Positions 56,843 to 64,000 of a stretch of 64,000 bases of DNA are shown here, piece by piece (the stretch's first letter is position 1; each line of letters starts with the position of its first letter). The notes below the pieces were generated by a model that did no database searches, was not told the origin of the DNA, and was given only the letters and a program-made list of their open reading frames with translations. A program made the translations under genes and the position numbers. This DNA comes from Mixia osmundae IAM 14324 (Eukaryota; Basidiomycota; Mixiomycetes; Mixiales; Mixiaceae): NCBI RefSeq assembly GCF_000708205.1, contig NW_014575551.1, positions 248,001-312,000 on the forward strand, in the 5' to 3' direction.

Positions 56843-59338
56843 TTAGAGGGCTCGCTTGAGGGGAACAATCGAGCCCACACAGATACCCCGGACGCGATGA
56901 CGTTGAAGCGCGTCGCCTCGTGCAAAGCCCTTGCCACTGTCACAGACACGGTCAGCTCGTCAAGGTGCTGATCATCAGAGTCGCGCACCAAGGGCAAAGG
57001 AACGATTTGACGTCGGAATGGATTCGCTCGTGGCGCTTCAAATCATGACTTCGCACAAATGACGATTTGCTGCACCATCATCAGCCATGTCAGATCTGAG
57101 GACAAACTCGGCGTACCAGTCACCGACAGAGCATACAAACGGCTTATCTTCGAGATGCGTTTGGATGTGGCTCGCAATAGCACCCCGTCGTGGGAATTCG
57201 CGCTCGCACCCATCGACCAGACACACATACCGCCTTTCTTCCTTCTCCCCTCGTGTGTCATTCACCTTGATCGACACCGTCTTGTAGAGCGATTCGATGA
57301 CCGAACGGGGTAGCGAAGATCCAGGTGGTCCCGTGTCTTCGTTTTCCTCATCGGGCAAGGGTGTCATGTCGAGCACCGCCGTCTCTCCGCCCGCAAGGAC
57401 GACGACAGGATTGAGCGTGACTTCCGCTGCCGGCAAGGGCGATGTTGATCCGCGAGGCTCACAGGGCGGGTAGACAACGCCATTGGAAGAGATAGATCGC
57501 TTCGGCTTCGGTCCAGGCTTCAAGCGACGATACGTCGCGCCAGAGATGACTCGTCGAGCCAGCGTGCTTGGACTCAGAAGAGTGACTTCTTCGGACACTG
57601 CTCTCTGTTGCTGCGCTTGCGCTTGCTCCATATCGATGTGGCTCCGCTTGCGCTGGACCTGTCGCGGTTTTTCGGGCGGCGCAAGTGATACAGATCGTCC
57701 TTTAGGCCGTTCGCTCGGATAGTCTATCTGAACGATGGGCTGCGCAGATGATAGATACTGCGAAGGAATTGCAGGTACGGCAGGCGTCTTCGAACTGTCG
57801 AAGAAGTCTTGTGCGGCAGAGCCAAAGCTGCTAAAGCCCTGCTGCGCAGAAGGGCTCATTGATGGACTGAGAAAGAGGGAATGGACGGAGACGGTCGGAC
57901 TAGCCAAGAAGTGATCCAGCTGATGATCCGAGTGCTCGAGAAAGAAAGGATCAGCCGCTGCATCGCCAGGTGGCGACATCAGTTGTTGCGCCGGGCTTCT
58001 ATGAAAGTCGCCTTCGCCTAATCCGAGATTGCAGAGTTCCTCAAGGTCTATCGGCATGCTTCGCGCACGGTGAGCGTCGACGGTAGGCGAATTGACAGGA
58101 ACAGGCAAAGGTCGAACACTTGGCGAGAGTATCATTGGCATCGAAGCGTGCTCGTCGGGCATGAGGAGCGCATGCTGCTCTATTGGCTCGATGGGACGCA
58201 ATCGCGACTTGGACGGCGTCAGACGCAATCGTTTCTTGCTACCTTTTGGTCGAATCAGTCTGCTCTCGTCGTCGTGTACAGGTGTTACGCTTCGCCGTGC
58301 TTCTGTTCGGTCCGGTGCTGCGTTATCAAGACTAGGCGATAATGCGCGACTGGCCTGGTAACGATAGTACTGGTCGAGTCGGTTCTCGGCTGGCGGTAGA
58401 TCAGCATGCGATTCGTCATTGTGCTCTTGTGAGGTAGATACGATCGGACTTGATGGCTCAACAGCCTGCGCAAGCTTACTAGGCGCACGCTGGGAGATCG
58501 TCATGGGCACCTGTGGCGCCTCGTTGCCATTTCGTGCAAAGCACAGTGGCGATGTCAGGAAGCCGCCGTCGAGCCCTGTACCCATTAGATGACTTTTCAA
58601 TCCGTCGCGCTTGACGGTCTGCAGGAAGCGCATGTGCTCCTGCGGCGGCAGAGTATTATTAAAAGGCGAATCAGGATCGTACGAATTCCCGTGTGCGAAG
58701 TGCTGCCGTTGGCTTGACGCATCTTTGAGCGGCGTCTGCATATCATAGTGTGACGGCGATGGTTGAGGGTACTGCTGCACTGACGCATTGCTGCTGTTGC
58801 TCGAATCACTCGTCGTACGAGAAACGGAAGGCATATGTGAGAGTCTCGCGGTACGTACGTCGCTGCTGATGCCTTCGCCTTGCGATGGCAGCGAGCAGCT
58901 GGATAGCGCGGGCGTAGGCAAGCATTCATCGGGTGCCGACTGATCAGACACTGTCCTCGACAGACCAAGGTTCAGTATCGGAACTGCGTAGTCTCGCTTG
59001 CTATCCGAGCGTCGTAATGCCAGGTTAGATTGGAAGCTCGGCAGATCGGAAATGCTCAGGCCAAGCTCGTTAGTTGGCTTGCTCATGCCGAGCCAGGAGC
59101 TATCGAGGCGCCCGTACTCGTTCCCATCTAGCTTTGTGGTTCCATATGATCGGCTGAGATCGAGCTTGCGGGCCGCTAAGTCTGTGTCGCTGTAGGTACT
59201 GCTTGCCGACTCGCTGAGTAGGCTCGACTTCCATGGCACTGGCGCAGGTCGCAGCAGGTCGTCCAAGCTTCCGCCACCGAGCTGATGAACACCGTCCGTC
59301 TCCCAGCTGACGTTTGCGCTCATCCTGCGCTTTGGCAA
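56843..59338 (-). CDS. C2H2 zinc-finger transcription factor, Swi5/Ace2-like
   Basis: Three exons (59338-57117, 57069-56989, 56936-56843) encode 798 residues. Some 680 residues of Ser/Pro/Gln-rich, probably disordered sequence precede three C-terminal fingers. Finger 1 is YVCLVDGCEREFPRRGAIAS. Finger 2, split by intron 1, is FVCSVGDCKSSFVRSHDLKR followed by HERIH. Finger 3, split by intron 2, is FLCPCGKGFARGDALQRH ending HRVRGIC (C2HC). This CPCGK...RHRxRGIC third finger is typical of yeast Swi5/Ace2. In yeast those drive daughter-specific and late-mitotic genes; the targets here are unknown. An SPSM-type Ser/Pro-rich region could carry CDK sites. Both introns are GT-AG (47 and 52 nt). Confidence 0.82.
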
Positions 59339-59512
59339 AGTATTGGGTCGTCCTCAGGTGACTTCGATAATCCGACCCTTGCCAGCTTAATTTCTACAAG
59401 GAAGCGCGAATTGATCACGTGCGCGGTCTCAATCGAACTCGAAAATAGGGACCTCACCCAAGAGTGCTGGCTATCTCTCGCTTGCTCTATGGGGGGGTTT
59501 GCATTACTCTAA

Positions 59513-62038
59513 TCAGTCGACATCCATCGTCTTCTCATCCAGCGTCTCTGGCTCAGCCGATCCGTTCACTTCCTCCATTGGCGCCTCTGCCTTCTCTTCC
59601 GGCTTGGCATCAGGCTGAGGCGTTGCAGGCTTGCTCTCGACCTTTGGTTTTGGCTTTGGCTTGTTGAGGATCGGGTTGGCAGAGAACAGCAGATCCTCGC
59701 GGCGCTTGTCGACGTCTGTGGAGGTATATGCTGGCTCTTCATCCTTGCGACGTTCGGCTTGCTTCGCCGATTGATCGTTGATCCACTTTTCAGCCGTCGC
59801 AGTCTTTTCAATGACCTGCAGACATGCTGTGAGCGATACGCCTTATAAATCAGGAGAGGACGAACCTTTTGCAGATCCTCCTCAGACAGATGGCTGTATT
59901 GCTCTGAGCCAGAGGTAGCTTTGCTCATAAAGTCGGCAATGACGGCGCGCAGCTGACGCTCCGCAGCCGGTCTATCTTGCTGTTGCTTCAGCTTGAAAGC
60001 CGCGGGATCTCCGACAACTTTGAGCTCGTCAAGCTTGCCGACGTATGCCGATTTCGTCGCGTCCTCTCCTTCTTCGCTGTACAGCCAGTCCTCTGCTTTT
60101 GTCAGCTTTTCTCGCAAGACGTCTTTGTCGGCGGATTTCATGTATGACGCCCATGCGCCTTCGATCTTGTCGCGAGCATCGTAGATGTACTCCTCTAGAG
60201 CATTCTTACGGTCCTCAGTCTCCGACACGAGCTTGTCGCTCTGGAACATCTCGCCCTCCTTCTCTCTAAGGTCTTCGAGAAGCTTGAGATCGAGCTGGGA
60301 GGCCACCAACGTGCCCGTCAACGGCTTCTTATTGACCTTCTTGACTTTCTTGGGCTGTGCGGGTTCTGCGGGCGTCTCGCCCTCTGCAGCAGGCGCAGGG
60401 GCGATGGCAGCTTCTTCGACCTCTATCTCCTCGTGCAGTGTAGCGGCGTCCATGGTGACGATACCGTGCAGATTCAGGCGAGCTTTGAGCTTGACGAGCG
60501 CGTGATCGCCATTCGCTGTTGGTTTGACGCCCGAAATGGTGTAGCGAGCGATGAAGGGATCGGTACTTCCTGGAAGATTGCTGGGATCGGCATAGCGTGC
60601 GACGAGCTCGAAAGGCTCTTTGCGGTAGAACGACAGCACTTTGGTAGATGGCACGCCATTGCCCTTTTCGAACACCCGCAATTGAGTGTTCTCATCCGGT
60701 GAGTCTGCGACCTTTTCCCAGGTGATGTCGATGGGGTAGCAATGCAGATCGGTGACGTTGAAGTCGCGAACCTTGAAGATGGGGCTGAGAACTGCGCAAG
60801 CGAGTGTGGCTCCTCGGACGATCGCCTCTTCCTGATTTGTCGTCGTCGAGAGAGGCTTGCCGAAAAAGTTCTGGATACGAGACTTGAGTGCGGGCACACG
60901 GACAGAGCCGCCGACAAGCTCGATGGTGTCGATATCGTCCTTCACAATGCCTGCACTTGCCAATGCAGTCTCGAGTGGCGCAATCGTGCGCTCGAGCAAA
61001 GGCGCAATCAGGGCTTCGAAGTCGTCGCGAGTGAGGGATGATGAGGCATCGATGTCGTTCATGATTGACTCTACGCTCAAAGGCGCTTGTAAGTTGGCAG
61101 ATAAGATCTTTTTGAGCTTCTCGACAGAGGTCGCCAGTCTAAACAGCGCTTTCTGGTTCGAGAAGACGTCTATCTTGTACTTCCCTTTAAACTCTTCGGC
61201 AAAGTGCTTGACGAGGGCAAAGTCAAGGTCTCGGCCACCAAAGTTGCGATCGAAAGCAGTCGCTTTGACGACAAGCTGGCCCTTGTTGAACGCGACAATG
61301 GAGACGCTGTAATCTGAGTGACCGATATCGATGAACGCAACATAGCGTGGCTTCTCGCCAAGCTCTGGTAGATCAGTCTTTGTGATACCGTAGCCGAGCG
61401 CGGTGGCCGTGCCGTCATTGATCAGTCTGAGCGGGTGCAGATTGGCAATTTCTGCAGCGTCAAGCACCGCTCTTCTCTGGATGTCTGTGTACCATCCCGG
61501 GACAGCGATGACGACATCGTTGACTGCCGCCTTGGACTCCTTTGCAGCAATCTCTCGCAGTTTGCCGAGGTACATCGCATAGAGCTGAGTGGCAGAAAAG
61601 ACAGTTGGCTCGCCGAGGTATTGCACCCGGATGCCGACCGTGCCTTCGACGTCGACGAGCTCTGCGTTGATGAACGACTTTTCGATGGTCTGTACCTCTG
61701 GATCATCGAACCGTCGGCCAATCAATCGCTTGAGGGATCCAATCGTGTTGCGAAAGTTGGACGTCTCCTGCGTCTTGGCTGACTCGCCTATCGCTCTCGA
61801 CCGTGGCCCAAAGGAGACGAGCGATCTGTGTCCATCTGCAATGAGCTCCTGCAGCGTGATGGACAGCTGACAGGTACGTACGGTGTAGCGCGATTGGAGA
61901 CTTCATTGGTGATGATGTCAATGCCGCGATTCCTCGCAATGCCAATCTGCAGACTCGTCAGTCTAGCGCGTGATGCGACAGGTATCGGGCTACCTTGCTG
62001 GCAAGATTGCCAATGTCTAATCCCACTACGCTCGTCAT
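59513..62038 (-). CDS. SSE1: Hsp110-class chaperone Sse1
   Basis: Four exons (62038-61994, 61946-61882, 61825-59866, 59815-59513) encode 790 residues. The start MTSVVGLDIGNLASK shows Hsp110-type sequence in place of canonical Hsp70 phosphate loop 1. NEVSNRATPSLVSFGPRSR crosses intron 2, then VVIAVPGWYTDIQRRAVLDA, FIDIGHSDYSVSIVAF and VGGSVRVPALKSRI. The substrate-binding half has the acidic insertion (EEVEEAAIAPAPA region) and Lys/Pro/Glu-rich C-terminus of Hsp110. Sse1 is a nucleotide-exchange factor for Hsp70 and a holdase. Introns are GT-AG (47, 56 and 50 nt). Intron 2 uses the second AG of a pair (GCAG then ACAG). It shares a 205-bp divergent promoter with SBP1. Confidence 0.95.
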
Positions 62039-62121
62039 GATGGGTTTTGGTGACGAGGTTCGACGAATTTTGTCAAAGTCAAAGTCGAGCACTTTCCTTC
62101 CGTATGGTGCCCCATTCGGTC

Positions 62122-62129
62122 GAACTTTC
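62122..62129. promoter_or_regulatory. Candidate heat-shock element in SSE1/SBP1 spacer
   Basis: The 8-mer GAACTTTC fits the two-un unit heat-shock factor pattern GAAnnTTC and lies 84 bp upstream of the SSE1 start codon. A further TTC occurs 4 bp upstream of it with imperfect spacing. A full HSE needs three or more regular units, so this is weak on its own; the context of an Hsp110 gene makes it plausible. Confidence 0.3.
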
Positions 62130-62243
62130 ACCGCGATTGACTTGGTCGCGAATCAGCTATCATCCCCAGACCTCGCAGACGACAAACTAGACAGCGGTCT
62201 CTGACAACCCCAACGTCCCTCTACGTCCTCAAGACAGATCCCA

Positions 62244-63464
62244 ATGGCAGCCAATCCCACCGTTCCGCCCATGGCTGCAGTCCAAGCCGAGTCCAAAGAT
62301 CTAGGCAAAAAGGTAAAGACTCGGCTCTCGTCAGAGCTCGTGTGCGGAAGAGGCTCACTCCCCTCTCTGGGACTGTGCAGGTCTTTGTCGGCAACCTCTC
62401 GTTCAAGACGACAGTCGATGAGCTCAAGCAAGTCTTTGAGTCTCATGGACCCATGTACGTCCTTTGCCCCTCCTCCTGACAAAAAGATCTGGCAACTTAT
62501 CGAGAGTGGCCAGCGTGGATGCAGAGATCAAGGCAAAGGGCACAATGTCCCTCGGCTACGGCTTCATCACCTATGAGACCGAAAAAGCTGCAACGGCCAG
62601 TCTCAAGCTCGACAAGACCACCCTCAAAGAGCGCGAGATCACCGTCGAGCTTGCCAAACCAGGTTCCCGCACGAGTCTGTCATGCTTATATGATCAGCAC
62701 TGCTCGTACTGAAGGCTTGCGGCTGATGACAGAACCTGCAAGAGTGGCAAAGGATGCTGCTGCTTCTGCCGCCAAAATTGACACCTCCGCCGCTGTCGAT
62801 GACCAAGGCGAACTCAAGGAGGGCGCAGCAGCAAGCACACGCGGCGGTCGTGGTAGAGGAGTCAGTCATCTGCATTCAATAGCCTGATTGCAGGGCTGAT
62901 GCAGTAGTCTTTCCACAGCGCGGCAGAGCAGCTCGCGCACCGCGACAGGCATCAACGGAAGCCGAGGGTGAGCCTGCTGCAGAAGGCGCTGCATCTACTC
63001 GTGGTGCAGGCCGAGGACGCGGTCGTGGCATCCGTGGACGTGGCCGCGGCGGTCGAGGCGGTGGCAGAGTCGGCCCGCCACCCGGCGAGCCTTCCAAGAC
63101 TCTCCGTGCGCTGGCTCTTCCCATGCTGGGTCCGCAATGCTGAACGGTATCAACAGTCTTTGTGGCACAATTGCCCAACAACACCGACGACAACGGTCTC
63201 AAGTCTCTCTTCACCGACGTCGGTCTGACGGTCACAAGCTCAAAAGTGATCGTCTACAACTCTGGTCCCAACAAGGGCAAATCTCGCGGCTACGGCTTCG
63301 TTCATGTAGCCGATGAAGCTCAACAAAAGAAGGCCATCGAGAAGCTTCACGACAAGGACATCGACGGTCGTCCTGTTCAAGTCAAGGTCGCAGTCGACAA
63401 GGATGCCCAGCCTAACGGCGCTGCAGAAGACGGCGAGCCCGCTTCTACCGTGCTCGCAAGTTAA
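62244..63464 (+). CDS. SBP1: RRM-RGG-RRM RNA-binding protein, Sbp1-like
   Basis: Six exons (62244-62312, 62381-62454, 62514-62662, 62733-62860, 62919-63105, 63157-63464) encode 304 residues. RRM1 starts at VFVGNLSFKTTVDELKQVF (RNP2) and has LGYGFITYETEKAA (RNP1). An Ala/Glu-rich linker leads to an RGG box (RGRGRGIRGRGRGGRGG). RRM2 has LLFVAQLPNNTDDNGLKSLF and SRGYGFVHVADEAQ. The RRM-RGG-RRM order is that of yeast Sbp1, which binds eIF4G through the RGG box and represses translation. The introns are GT-AG (68, 59, 70, 58, 51 nt), and intron 4 sits inside the RGG box. Orthology is by layout only; other two-RRM proteins are possible. Confidence 0.85.
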
Positions 63465-63617
63465 TGCTCAAAAATGAATTGAAATGTTGTCTCAAGGCAA
63501 GCACGTCTTCATGTTTACTGCTCGCGCAGATTTGCTTCTGAGAGCGCGCTGATCCGACCATGTAAGCTTGGACCCTTCCCTCTACAATTCCTCGGCTTTT
63601 CGTCCCTTGGCTGCAAG

Positions 63618-64000
63618 ATGAAGCTCATCTCCTGCGTTGCCTTGCTTTTCGTCTCAACGACTATCGCAGCGCCGCTCGAGAATCTCCCACAGCTCGACGC
63701 CATCAGTTCTCGCATTCGAGATCATGCAAGGTTGGCCATGGCAGCTTACGGTGATCCGCAAACCAACTGCACCTTCCCTGGTTTCCAAGTCATTACGTCC
63801 TTCGACAGCGATCTAGATCAAGGCGGATACATTGCTCTCCTGCCATCAAGGCGGGAAGTTGTCATTGTCTTCAGAGGGCACGCATCTGAAGCTCCACATC
63901 GCGCGCGCACGCTGACATGGAATACAGCTCGTCATCAGTCGAGAATTACGCAGCTGATCTTGCAATCAAGCCGCTCCCTTTCGATCTGCCGGGGTGTACG
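63618..64000 (+). CDS. Secreted class 3 lipase (partial, cut by window end)
   Basis: The first two exons are visible (63618-63877, 63928 to the end). A signal peptide (MKLISCVALLFVSTTIAAP) is followed by RIRDHARLAMAAYGD, TNCTFPGFQVI and EVVIVFRGSSSVENYAADL, the start of a fungal extracellular triacylglycerol lipase or feruloyl-esterase-like alpha/beta hydrolase; FRGS supplies the oxyanion strand. The nucleophile GHSLG would lie beyond the window. The intron (63878-63927, 50 nt) must begin with GC (AGAGG|GCACGC) to give FRGSSS. This is a second, unrelated lipase in the window: it is secreted and short, unlike the large membrane-linked one at 53161-55820. Confidence 0.85.
   Translation, partial: MKLISCVALLFVSTTIAAPLENLPQLDAISSRIRDHARLAMAAYGDPQTNCTFPGFQVITSFDSDLDQGGYIALLPSRREVVIVFRGHASEAPHRARTLTWNTARHQSRITQLILQSSRSLSICRGV

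Noticed and set aside
1-64000. Mobile elements, tRNA or rRNA genes, CRISPR-like repeats
   Set aside because: No transposase, reverse transcriptase or integrase motif, no tandem or terminal repeats, and no tRNA B-box context noticed by eye. A tRNAscan or repeat search could still find short items.

Overview
The window reads as nuclear DNA of a compact fungal genome, most likely a basidiomycete. Genes lie on both strands about 2.3 kb apart and are split by many very short introns, mostly 39-70 nt with CTGAC/CTGAT-like branch points. The gene set is fungal: Stt4, Lag1, tricalbin, Csm3/Swi3, Swi5/Ace2-type fingers, and a hybrid histidine kinase with an FHEVRVPLN-type H-box that I associate with basidiomycetes. 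A Pucciniomycotina-like yeast (for example Mixia-like) would fit, but that is a guess. I see no mobile element, tRNA, rRNA, CRISPR array or organelle DNA. Twenty-eight protein genes are described, with exon joins rebuilt by reading across frames and comparing with remembered family motifs; no alignment was run.

Layout. 0-11 kb: a Golgi-type membrane protein with an alginate-lyase-like C-terminus, SWC4 (chromatin), VMA12 (V-ATPase assembly) and UBP12 (deubiquitinase). 11-25 kb: CCA1 (tRNA CCA addition, apparently dual-targeted), a gap of about 1 kb, VMA7 (V-ATPase subunit F), UTP5 (rRNA processing), RAD3/XPD (TFIIH helicase), AIM18 and PBP1/ataxin-2. 25-41 kb: LAG1, RPD3, a tricalbin, a short-chain dehydrogenase, COQ11, CSM3, PRX1 and the hybrid kinase. 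41-64 kb: STT4, a signal-peptide/TM/SH3 surface protein, a second SH3 gene, an aldo-keto reductase, a diacylglycerol-lipase-like enzyme, GLO2, a Swi5-like regulator, SSE1 (Hsp110), SBP1 (RRM-RGG-RRM) and the start of a secreted lipase cut by the window edge.

Most genes are housekeeping and do not form a pathway cluster. Loose themes recur: ER-plasma membrane lipid work (LAG1, tricalbin, STT4, diacylglycerol lipase), V-ATPase (VMA12, VMA7) and cortical SH3 proteins. The most unusual signal is in gene structure. Of about 100 introns rebuilt, 14 firmly need a GC rather than GT donor, five of them in RAD3. One aldo-keto reductase intron looks like two complete introns placed end to end, and is followed by a 10-nt exon. 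Two divergent gene pairs have start codons only 26-27 bp apart. I found no clear undescribed multi-gene system.
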